From assembly GCA_029906195.1 (NCBI GenBank), contig JARWSJ010000001.1, forward strand, positions 248,001-312,000: a DNA stretch of 64,000 nucleotides, in the 5' to 3' direction. The notes beneath the pieces were generated by a model. The model was not told the DNA's origin, did no database searches, and was given only the letters and a program-made list of their open reading frames with translations. Source of the stretch: Chitinophagaceae bacterium 26-R-25. Its GTDB lineage: Bacteria > Bacteroidota > Bacteroidia > Chitinophagales > Chitinophagaceae. The position numbers were made by a program, and so were the translations under genes. Positions 54,779 through 62,504 of this stretch are shown piece by piece (within the stretch, counting starts at the first letter, position 1; every line of letters begins with the position of its first letter).

Positions 54779-55951
54779 ATGGACGCCGAACATGTTATTT
54801 CAAAGGAAGCACGCCAGGCCATAGAAGCAGGATGGGCCCGAAATGAACCCTGGCTCGCCTACAATACCTGTAACCATTTTCTTGGAAAAGAAGATGTATG
54901 GACATTCAGCAAGAAAGAGGAAGGCCTTGAATTTTGTTCGAACAATATCAGTGAATATGATTTGTTCCGGCTCGTTCGCGTCACTTCGTCTAAGGAGCTG
55001 CAGGCGGTCTTACAATACGGCGAATTATCAGATAACAATATTCATTCACAAAACAATGTAATTTCTATGGAAGAGAAGGTAATGTCATTCAACGAGAACC
55101 AGTTGAAGAGAACAGGATTTGCGGAGGCTTTTACCCCGGATCTCCAACAGAAAATGGAACAACGCATTCCCATCATCGAGCAGTCTTTTAAAAAAGATTT
55201 TGATGGCGACAAGGTCAGTGCCACTTTGCATCTGCGAAAGTCCGAGTCTTCGGATCATTATCACTTAAACAAGTTTGATCTATCGCTTCAAAAGGAAGGG
55301 CAGTTAACGGAGACAAAGCACACGTTTTATATCAACCAGGTCAAGAGTACCAATGCTGCCGGTGAAAAGAACCCGGACAATCTTTTCACTTTAAAAGAAG
55401 GGTATAACCTGCTTGCCGGCAGACCGGTGTTTAAGCACATGACCAATATTGAAGGCAATGCTTATGATTCATGGGTACAGTTGAATCTCAAGAACAAACT
55501 GGATAGTGGCAATTTTGAAATGAAGCAGTATACGGCCAACTATGGTTTCAATCTTGAGTCAGTATTGAATAAATATCCCATTAAGGAGTTGACAAACGAC
55601 CAATACAGGAACAACCTGGTTGATTCATTGCAAAGAGGCAACCTGCAAAAAGCAACGTTTGTAGGTGCCGATGGTAAAGAAGAAAAGTTGTATGTGTCTC
55701 CCGTCGTTACTATGGGCCAATTAAATGTCTATGATTTGGAGAAGCAAAGAATCCCCACTGAAAAGCTACTGGAAAGGGGACTCGTGGGCAGTGAACTTGC
55801 TACACAATTAAGGGAAAAGATGAGTCAGTCCAATTCCGCTGAGGTTAAGAATCAACCTGCTCAAAAGGTGGATGAAAAAGCTAAACCATCCATCAAACCA
55901 GCAGGAGAGGAGAAGGCGCCAAAACAAAGGGTGAAACATAAATTGCATTAA
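54779..55951 (+). CDS. DUF3945-type conjugative element protein
   Basis: A 390-residue soluble protein. Signature segments of the Bacteroidota DUF3945/DUF4099 group are visible: FTLKEGYNLLAGRPVFKH, AYDSWVQLNLKNKLDSGNFEMKQY, YGFNLESVLNKYPIKEL, DSLQRGNLQKATFVGADGKEEKLYV and INVYDLEKQRI-like ends. The tail (EEKAPKQRVKHKLH) is basic. Function is unknown; these genes sit downstream of tra operons. It is 7 bases after traN. Confidence 0.75.
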   Translation: MDAEHVISKEARQAIEAGWARNEPWLAYNTCNHFLGKEDVWTFSKKEEGLEFCSNNISEYDLFRLVRVTSSKELQAVLQYGELSDNNIHSQNNVISMEEKVMSFNENQLKRTGFAEAFTPDLQQKMEQRIPIIEQSFKKDFDGDKVSATLHLRKSESSDHYHLNKFDLSLQKEGQLTETKHTFYINQVKSTNAAGEKNPDNLFTLKEGYNLLAGRPVFKHMTNIEGNAYDSWVQLNLKNKLDSGNFEMKQYTANYGFNLESVLNKYPIKELTNDQYRNNLVDSLQRGNLQKATFVGADGKEEKLYVSPVVTMGQLNVYDLEKQRIPTEKLLERGLVGSELATQLREKMSQSNSAEVKNQPAQKVDEKAKPSIKPAGEEKAPKQRVKHKLH

Positions 55952-55952
55952 A

Positions 55953-56246
55953 TTGGATATTGACAAACTGGTATATGAATTTATGCAGGTTGCAAGGGAA
56001 GACCCATCTATCGGGCCTTCCCATATCAGTTTGTATCTGACGATTGTTTTTTTATACCAGCAACGCAATAGGAAGATGCCCATTGAGATCAGGGCTCAAC
56101 AATTAATGGACGGCGCGAAAATCAGGAGTACCTGCACTTTTTACAAGCACCTGAAAAACCTGGTGGATAAGCGATTCATTTACTATCAACCTTCGCATTC
56201 TCCGACAATGGGTAGCCTGATTACGATTAATGAGAAGTTGGGTTGA
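55953..56246 (+). CDS. Small winged-helix-like conjugative element protein
   Basis: A 97-residue protein, TTG start at 55953 because the family includes the residues before the ATG at 55983. It reads ISLYLTIVFLYQQRNRK, QQLMDGAKIRSTCTFYKHLKNLV and FIYYQPSHSPTMGS, which matches the winged-helix proteins common at the ends of such tra operons. It begins one base after the preceding stop. Role unknown; possibly replication or regulation. Confidence 0.65.
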   Translation: MDIDKLVYEFMQVAREDPSIGPSHISLYLTIVFLYQQRNRKMPIEIRAQQLMDGAKIRSTCTFYKHLKNLVDKRFIYYQPSHSPTMGSLITINEKLG

Positions 56247-56797
56247 ACATTTGCATTTGTTTAGTAGACTTCGCTTTTATAGATTCTAAACTCGATCATA
56301 TTCCTTGGCCCGTTCTCTGTTCCCATTTACCAACTGCTTTGGGGGTAATAAATAACTGTCAATTAAGGCGCGCCTGAGTGATACCCTTCGCATTTCTTGG
56401 ATGTACAATTTTGCGGCCGATTACTTTAGTATCCATATATCATGTCTTTTTTTTGATACAACGCAGATATGCGACCTCCTCTCCTGTATTAACAAAAAAG
56501 CGGAAAGGGTGAGTCGTAATGGCACTACTTTATGGTTGTCATGGGATTGGAAAAAACATAATCTCTTCCTGGCTTTGTAATGCTTCCTCAAATCCCAACG
56601 GACTGATCGAACAGATCAGCCCATTATTTTCATCCTTTAAATTTCTTATCTTTTACAGGCCATTTAAGCCGAACATTTTGGACAAAAAGATAAACTATTA
56701 ATAAAGACAGCCTGGTTCAGTCTGTACAGCGGGTAACTCAACATGCGACGATAAACTTTTAAGACGATTATTCGTTGCTTGTTTAAGTATAATTGTT
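56247..56797. other. Intergenic region at the end of the tra operon
   Basis: About 550 bases with no gene I can support; a 60-codon frame (56519-56701) lacks any motif. No integrase, relaxase or obvious attachment repeat follows. It may mark one border of the conjugative segment. Confidence 0.35.
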
Positions 56798-57451
56798 ATG
56801 AAAAATATCGATTCAGGCTGGGGTGTAGGTATATCCTATTTTTACAGGTTTTATGCAGAGCTGTTGAATGCTTATGGAGAAGGTGTGTCCCAATCCGGCA
56901 ACTGTATTTTTCTTGACAATGCAAGTATAAAAGGAACAATTGAATTTTGTTTCCTGGATAACAAGATGTCTCTGATTCGATTTAATCTTTCCTTTTCGGA
57001 AACTGTATGTTTTGCAAGAAGAATACATGCCAGTGCAGACTATTATGCTTGTTTTTTTTATTTTAAGGAAGGCATGTTTCCAAGGGTGTTTGATAATGCA
57101 AGCCAACTGGATACCGAATTGTCGAGGATGCTGGGAAATGGCTATGTGCAGTATTTTTCTGCTGATGTTGCGACACTCTTAAAAGCCTCCTCCAATGAAC
57201 AGATAAGGGGAGCAATTGTTGTGTTCACGGCCGATGCGCTGAGCTCAATACGACCAATGATCGATACATACCAAAACTTCCACCTGTTCAACGGTCGGAC
57301 AACAAAGGGGTCCATTTCAATGGGAGCAGCGATGTCGGATATATTAACAGACTTACTACTTGACCATGACAAAAACTTTCATTCATTGTATATGCTCGGT
57401 GGGGTGTATAGATTGCTGTCGCTCTTAATGATAGAAATTGAAAGTAAATAA
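56798..57451 (+). CDS. AraC-type sensor domain without HTH, or unknown
   Basis: A 217-residue protein. The first half alternates strands and reads like the cupin-like ligand domain of Bacteroidota AraC regulators (GNCIFLDNASIKGTIEFCFL, FNLSFSETVCFARRIH), and the rest is helical (LDTELSRMLGNGYVQYFSA, DILTDLLLDHD). The C-terminal double helix-turn-helix of AraC is missing; the frame ends in LLSLLMIEIESK and no HTH follows in any frame. It is therefore a stand-alone or truncated sensor. Confidence 0.5.
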   Translation: MKNIDSGWGVGISYFYRFYAELLNAYGEGVSQSGNCIFLDNASIKGTIEFCFLDNKMSLIRFNLSFSETVCFARRIHASADYYACFFYFKEGMFPRVFDNASQLDTELSRMLGNGYVQYFSADVATLLKASSNEQIRGAIVVFTADALSSIRPMIDTYQNFHLFNGRTTKGSISMGAAMSDILTDLLLDHDKNFHSLYMLGGVYRLLSLLMIEIESK

Positions 57452-57734
57452 TCGGTTACCCTTTTTTTTCGATTGATTTTTTATGAATGTTCCGGAAAGG
57501 GATTCTTAGTTTTTCTTTTTTCTCAAACCTAATCAAGGAGCTTGTAAAATAACTTGCGTTCATTGCATCTACATTCCAATGCCTGTATTTTTCAGTGGGC
57601 CCCCAGCCAAATTTTTCCCTTCATTAATTGTGAGCCGATATAGGTCTAAAAACTTTTGAATAACGCTAAATTATACGACAAGTACCGTCTATAATCGTAA
57701 CTTTACTTTTTCATTTTTTTTAGGAATCCCGATA

Positions 57735-57762
57735 GCAGTCGCATTTTGTGCGACTGCTTTTT
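57735..57762 (+). terminator. Strong intrinsic terminator
   Basis: A perfect 9-bp stem GCAGTCGCA / TGCGACTGC with a TTTTG loop followed by TTTTT. It has no coding gene just before it (the last stop is 284 bases upstream), so it may end a short RNA or a long trailer. Confidence 0.75.
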
Positions 57763-58074
57763 GTTCAGGGTAATTACAATGCAGGCATATAAATAAACAT
57801 TGCTGCTGTCGCCATCTTCACAAATTCCTTTATACTTACTTCTGACATCGCAAACACCAGCTCCTTTCCCTTGCGAAGCTATTCTTTGGCGCTTAAAAGA
57901 ATATTGGTACGAAAAGTCAATCGTCGGTTATAAAAAACCGAACCGATTAAAGGAATAAAAATTACGGCACTTTTTGATCCCCCGCTGGCTTGAAAGTCAA
58001 CAAGATCTTGCCGATCGATTCCCAATAAATTTAAATAGCAGGCCGCACGTACAAATATTTATCATAGATGTTAC

Positions 58075-58113
58075 AAAAAGGATAGAGAAACCCAGGTTCC
58101 TCTATCCTTTTTT
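58075..58113. terminator. Bidirectional terminator at end of the Sus operon
   Basis: A 13-bp stem AAAAAGGATAGAG / CTCTATCCTTTTT with a 12-base loop. Read either way it ends in a T-run. It follows the stop of the minus-strand endonuclease/exonuclease/phosphatase gene by about 57 bases. Confidence 0.75.
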
Positions 58114-58169
58114 GTGTTGCGTTACACACCAACTCCGGTGCGTATAATCAGCCTGATTTTGTGTAAAAA

Positions 58170-59015
58170 CTATTTTTCTGTAATGATCAAGTCCGCAATA
58201 ATCGGTAAGTGATCAAGGTCGTTGAGGCCATTGTGCGGCGCTGATACATTCATGATTTTGATATTCTTACTGGTGATAATTTCGTCAATATGTGTATCTG
58301 CCCGGTCTTTCATGTGAGCAAGATTGATATTGCCTGAAGCGGTTGCAAACCAACCCTGGTAACCACCGTTGGCTATATTAAAACCTGCATCCTGTAAGCC
58401 CAATATATCCGCATCAGACGAGTTGGAATCTGTAAAACAAATGAAGTATTCATATTTTTTCAACTCTGCTGTAACGGCTTCCAGAGCAGCTTTATGGCCT
58501 TCCTTTTGCCATGGAATATGCGTAGATATTACCTTAATTGTTTTATTCCCGATTTTCAAATCACCTATCAGTGCATAGTAATCCTGGAACCAATATTTTT
58601 GGTGAAGATTGGATAAACGATAGTTCGTTATAATACCGTTGTATATCCAAGGGTGCTCGTCACCAAAATAAACATTGTTGTAATACGGTTTTAAAAGAGA
58701 ATCTTCTGCAATAAAAGTGCTGTCCTGGTCAAAATACCGGTTCCATTCCTGCACTCCTAAAATATCAAAACTTTGTTCTCCGATCCATTTTCTCCATGCA
58801 AACATTTCCTGCTGAATATATTTGTCAATTACGCCTTTATTGGTTGGGTAATAGTTTTTCCCTCTAACCTCCAGCCCACCTTTCATTCCCTGATTAAAAT
58901 GGCCCACGTTATAAGAACACACTCTCAGTTTTACGGGAGTGAAATCAGATGATTGCGCCATTATTGCAAACACATAAAAAACGGTCATCAATAATAGAGT
59001 TATTCTTTTTTTCAT
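58170..59015 (-). CDS. Exported endonuclease/exonuclease/phosphatase-family hydrolase
   Basis: A 281-residue protein with a signal peptide (LLLMTVFYVFAIMAQ). The EEP fold motifs are in order: CSYNVGHFN, ILGVQEWNRY (Glu metal ligand), VISTHIPWQ, FICFTDSNSSD (Asp-x-Asn), DTHIDEIIT and NDLDHLPIIAD (terminal DH). The family cleaves phosphodiesters or sugar/lipid phosphates; export and the Sus setting point to a nutrient-scavenging phosphodiesterase rather than a DNA repair enzyme. Last gene of the operon, before the terminator. Confidence 0.85.
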   Translation of the reverse strand: MKKRITLLLMTVFYVFAIMAQSSDFTPVKLRVCSYNVGHFNQGMKGGLEVRGKNYYPTNKGVIDKYIQQEMFAWRKWIGEQSFDILGVQEWNRYFDQDSTFIAEDSLLKPYYNNVYFGDEHPWIYNGIITNYRLSNLHQKYWFQDYYALIGDLKIGNKTIKVISTHIPWQKEGHKAALEAVTAELKKYEYFICFTDSNSSDADILGLQDAGFNIANGGYQGWFATASGNINLAHMKDRADTHIDEIITSKNIKIMNVSAPHNGLNDLDHLPIIADLIITEK

Positions 59016-59151
59016 TTTATTAACTTAATAGCGTTTTTATTTTTCCCGTCTAATCGTGTTGCTATCTTGCCTGGTTAGCAACAGTACGGGAAGTTTGTTT
59101 AAAGATTGATATAGCATTTCGGTGACGCTTATACTCGCTATATCTTAGTGT

Positions 59152-60231
59152 CTATTTTACAATCCGCATTATCTCCGGTTTTATTACCTGCAGCATTCTG
59201 TCAAACCCAATATCATTGGGGTGTGTACCGTCCGTAGTACCTTCGTGGTCTTTTCCCAAAAGATTATCTCCAGGTATCAGGTAAAGATTTTTGATCCCTT
59301 CTTTTAACAGCTTTTGATATTCTTTGAGTGCATTTTCATTTTGCCGTTGAACATACTTTTTTACACCCAAATCAAAATTGCCGTTCTCACGAACAATACT
59401 TTGTATAAGGATGATAGGTGCATCCGGATGTCTCGCCCTGATGGTTTTAACGGTATACGCGGTTCGTTCGGTTATTTGTTCCGGGCTCGGGTTTGCAAAG
59501 CAATCCAGTACAAATGCATCAGCTTCAATAGAAGCCACCATATCTGCCACTTCCTTTTCCATTTTGCCACTACCGCTCAGTCCGAGATTGATACAATCAA
59601 TTCCAAGGTCTCTTGAAAGTCTTGCGGGATACGCCATGCCGGGCCTGCTTGCGGAAGCGCCCTGTGTAATACTCGAACCATATATTACTACTCGTTTTTT
59701 TGCAAAAGGATTGTCACCGCTTGAGATTTGATAACCACTGTCGATACCGACCGACAAACTTTTTACTTCATCGTAAGTAGGCAAATAGAGTAAACATTCT
59801 TTCTCTCCTTCCGCCATGTCTTTTACCATCACAAACTCATTGCATAATGCATCGGGCCTGCCCACTCCGGCAAATTCCCATACGCTGTCTCGTTTGATGT
59901 AGAGATCCAATCCCTTGTTAACAATGGCTGTCATATTATTACTGTAAGGTTTCGGATTGGCCACGCACCATTTGGCTGCAATGCGCGGACTGTTGGTTTT
60001 GAAACTCAGCGCCAGCCCCGCTGAATGCGTCAATAGCTTTTTTATTCCCGGCGAAAAGTCTTGATGCAACGCTGTATCAATGCGATAAAAACTGTTCCGC
60101 AAAGGGAATGCCTGCCCGATCAACCTTAATGAAAACCCATCTTTATAAACAAGAGTGGATTTGGGCGTTTGTTGAGCACACAGCAAACCGGCAACGCAAA
60201 TAAATGCCAGTAAGATCAATAACTTTTTCAT
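59152..60231 (-). CDS. Exported SGNH/GDSL hydrolase with N-terminal beta domain
   Basis: A 359-residue protein with signal peptide (ILLAFICVAGLLCAQ). Residues 25-170 are a beta-rich domain (LRLIGQAFPLRNSFYRIDTA). The SGNH core follows: block I VVIYGSSITQG (Ser), block II GLSGSGKME (Gly), block III DCFANPSPEQ (Asn) and block V DGTHPNDIGF (Asp-His). This two-domain form is usual in Bacteroidota, likely an esterase for acylated glycans. 95 bases downstream of the BACON gene. Confidence 0.87.
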   Translation of the reverse strand: MKKLLILLAFICVAGLLCAQQTPKSTLVYKDGFSLRLIGQAFPLRNSFYRIDTALHQDFSPGIKKLLTHSAGLALSFKTNSPRIAAKWCVANPKPYSNNMTAIVNKGLDLYIKRDSVWEFAGVGRPDALCNEFVMVKDMAEGEKECLLYLPTYDEVKSLSVGIDSGYQISSGDNPFAKKRVVIYGSSITQGASASRPGMAYPARLSRDLGIDCINLGLSGSGKMEKEVADMVASIEADAFVLDCFANPSPEQITERTAYTVKTIRARHPDAPIILIQSIVRENGNFDLGVKKYVQRQNENALKEYQKLLKEGIKNLYLIPGDNLLGKDHEGTTDGTHPNDIGFDRMLQVIKPEIMRIVK

Positions 60232-60326
60232 TTGCAGATTATTTAATCAACTTAATAGAGTCGAATTGCTTTCTGAATTACATCAGTCAAATGCTTATAC
60301 CTTGTCAGTATAATGAGTCAACCGTT

Positions 60327-60968
60327 TTACTGTTTAGCTTGATTGATTTGTAAAGAATCCGTTACGACAGTTCCTAGAATATCGGAATAGCTGAGGAATA
60401 TTTTGCCGCTGCGTGCAATTGCTGCCGTGTTCAGATCTACAGTAAACGTCAACATGTTATTGGTTATGGCGGGGTTTGATATCCAGTTTGTACCGTTGGC
60501 ATCATAGGTATATATTACGCTCATTACATTAAACGGAAGGTTGGTGGTAACAGCCGTTGAAACAGGCCCACCTGCAGCTGTAGATGATAGAGATGTGGCG
60601 ACAATATTAAGTGTCGGCGCAATAATGCCTCGCTGTCCCAATTTAAGCGTATCGGTTTTACTACCCGATTTAAAAAGGAGAGTGGACGCGCGAGCGAAGT
60701 TAGTTGTATTGGCAGCCACCTTGACAATACCATATGCTGTTCCGGTACCGGATCCTTTGAGAACAGTAATCCATGGAGCACTGTCCATGTTCTCCATCGT
60801 CCAGGCATGGTCTGAGTATACAACAATTTTTGTGGTGTCTGCCGGCGCATCAAGTATAATAAATCGTGAATCAATAGCAAGGTCCGTATGAAATGTAAAA
60901 TCATCTTTTTTATTGCAGCTTGCCAACAGCAGCGATGCAAAGGCTGAGAACAATATGAGTCGGTTCAT
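60327..60968 (-). CDS. BACON-domain lipoprotein
   Basis: A 213-residue lipoprotein: signal LILFSAFASLLLASC, Cys at residue 17. Residues about 40-115 are a BACON domain: DHAWTMENMDSAPWITVLKG, GIVKVAANTTNFARASTLLFKSG and DTLKLGQRG. The remainder is a second beta domain (SLSSTAAGGPVSTAVTTNLPFNV). BACON domains are carbohydrate-binding or spacer modules of surface lipoproteins (SusE-like role). It follows the SusD gene by 19 bases. Confidence 0.82.
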   Translation of the reverse strand: MNRLILFSAFASLLLASCNKKDDFTFHTDLAIDSRFIILDAPADTTKIVVYSDHAWTMENMDSAPWITVLKGSGTGTAYGIVKVAANTTNFARASTLLFKSGSKTDTLKLGQRGIIAPTLNIVATSLSSTAAGGPVSTAVTTNLPFNVMSVIYTYDANGTNWISNPAITNNMLTFTVDLNTAAIARSGKIFLSYSDILGTVVTDSLQINQAKQ

Positions 60969-60987
60969 CTGTTAATTTTTTTATTTG

Positions 60988-62499
60988 TTATTGATTGTAC
61001 GCATCATTTTTCAGCACACCGTTTGAGCGGTCAATTTCTGCTTGCGGTATCGGGTAGTACTCATGATAAGGCCTAAGGTTGGTACCTATAATTGGTATTT
61101 CAATGGCAGAGGTAGCGCTTACGGCATTATAAAAATCTCCCCAGCGGACCAAATCCCATTTACGGCCATGTTCACCAAACAATTCACGTGCACGTTCTTT
61201 TTTCAGTTCAGTAAGAAATGCATCGTGGCCCGGATAGTTTACCAATACAAAGCTTGCTTTAGCTCTTGCTTTCACTTGATTGATTGCATCCATAGCCGTT
61301 GCCTGATCACCTGTCTCATTAGCTGCTTCAGCTAACATCAACAGGGCATCGGCATAACGAAAAACTTTCTGGTTATTATTGTCCTGCGCCAGGCTCATAT
61401 TAGGGCACCAGAATTTTGGGCCCGGCCAGGGCTTGCCTGTATGGTTATTAGATGCAGGCCTGGTAAACCATGTACCGTTATAGGTATATGCCAAGTTTGT
61501 ATTTCTTCTCGGGTCAGTGGTGTCGTACAAAGACATGAAATAATTGGTTGGTGTAACAGCCGTATATACAGTAGCCGTAGAACCCAACTCTGTAACAGTA
61601 ACACCGTCATATACAGCCGTCCCTGTGGCCCTTGGAGGTTCTAATTGAGTAGCGGTGGTGCTGGTTTTTAATATTCCAGAAAATTGTATTTCAAAAATCG
61701 ATTCAGGTTTGTTTTTATTACGGAACCAGGTATCTGTTAACGGGTATTGAGACAGGTCGCCATAAATACCTTTTAGCTTTTGCATGGCTCCAATACATAC
61801 ATCCCATTCTTTATTCCAAAGCGCCATTTTTCCAATCAACATATACGCTACCGCAGCTCCAACACGGTTGTTGCTAATAGCGGAGCTTTTAGCTTGCGAT
61901 AAACCCGGCGCCCATTTTTGAAGATCAGCAATCAAGCTGTCCCTTGTAGCAGCCGCAGGCATTCTTCCCAATTGTGCCACTTGCACCAATACATCAAAAC
62001 TTGCGCTGGCATCGCGGGTATAAAAAGGCACATCACCAAACATGCTTGTAAGTATGTAATAATACATGGCCCGCAGTGTAGCCGCTTCGCCAATCAATGC
62101 AGGCTTCTTTGCTTCCGGGATCGTGGTGGAGTTTTGAATACCTGCAATCGTAGCATTACAAGTCATGATAGCATTGTAAGCATTCGACCATATATTGGCT
62201 CCAAACCCTGGATTACCCGCACTTATCGCAAAGGTTTGGTCCACACTGCCTGCATTAAGATACGCAAGGTCGCTTGTGTATTCTGTTGCACATATCAATC
62301 CGCCATTGACACCGTCGTAAATGTTGTTGAGTTTTATGTAACATGCATTCAACGCAGACTGTGCTTCTGCTTCGGTTTTATAGAAAGTTTTGGCAGAGGT
62401 AAAACTCAATGGCGTTTCATCCAAAAACTTACTGCACCCGCTGATGCACAAAGCGATAACGACGAGCAGGGATATTGAAAATATTTTTATTCGTTTCAT
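60988..62499 (-). CDS. SusD/RagB substrate-binding lipoprotein
   Basis: A 503-residue lipoprotein with the lipobox LCISGC. SusD marks: FLDETPLSFTSAKTFYKTEAEAQSALNACY near the N-terminus, LIGEAATLRAMYYYILTSMFGDVP, LLMLAEAANETGDQATAMDAINQVKARA and LKKERARELFGEHGRKWDLVRWG, ending YYPIPQAEIDRS. It pairs with the SusC gene 5 bases upstream. Full length. Confidence 0.93.
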   Translation of the reverse strand: MKRIKIFSISLLVVIALCISGCSKFLDETPLSFTSAKTFYKTEAEAQSALNACYIKLNNIYDGVNGGLICATEYTSDLAYLNAGSVDQTFAISAGNPGFGANIWSNAYNAIMTCNATIAGIQNSTTIPEAKKPALIGEAATLRAMYYYILTSMFGDVPFYTRDASASFDVLVQVAQLGRMPAAATRDSLIADLQKWAPGLSQAKSSAISNNRVGAAVAYMLIGKMALWNKEWDVCIGAMQKLKGIYGDLSQYPLTDTWFRNKNKPESIFEIQFSGILKTSTTATQLEPPRATGTAVYDGVTVTELGSTATVYTAVTPTNYFMSLYDTTDPRRNTNLAYTYNGTWFTRPASNNHTGKPWPGPKFWCPNMSLAQDNNNQKVFRYADALLMLAEAANETGDQATAMDAINQVKARAKASFVLVNYPGHDAFLTELKKERARELFGEHGRKWDLVRWGDFYNAVSATSAIEIPIIGTNLRPYHEYYPIPQAEIDRSNGVLKNDAYNQ

Positions 62500-62504
62500 G
62501 ATTT

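Larger units (their letters stand above)
57452..58169. other. Intergenic region with two terminators
   Basis: About 720 A+T-rich bases between the sensor-domain gene and the Sus operon's end. It holds the two hairpins listed separately. A TAACTTTAC box near 57698 resembles the -7 element of Bacteroidota promoters (TAnnTTTG) and would give a short RNA ending at the first hairpin. No gene is seen. Confidence 0.4.

Noticed and set aside
56519-56701. 60-codon plus-strand frame after the tra operon
   Set aside because: Low-complexity composition and no family resemblance.
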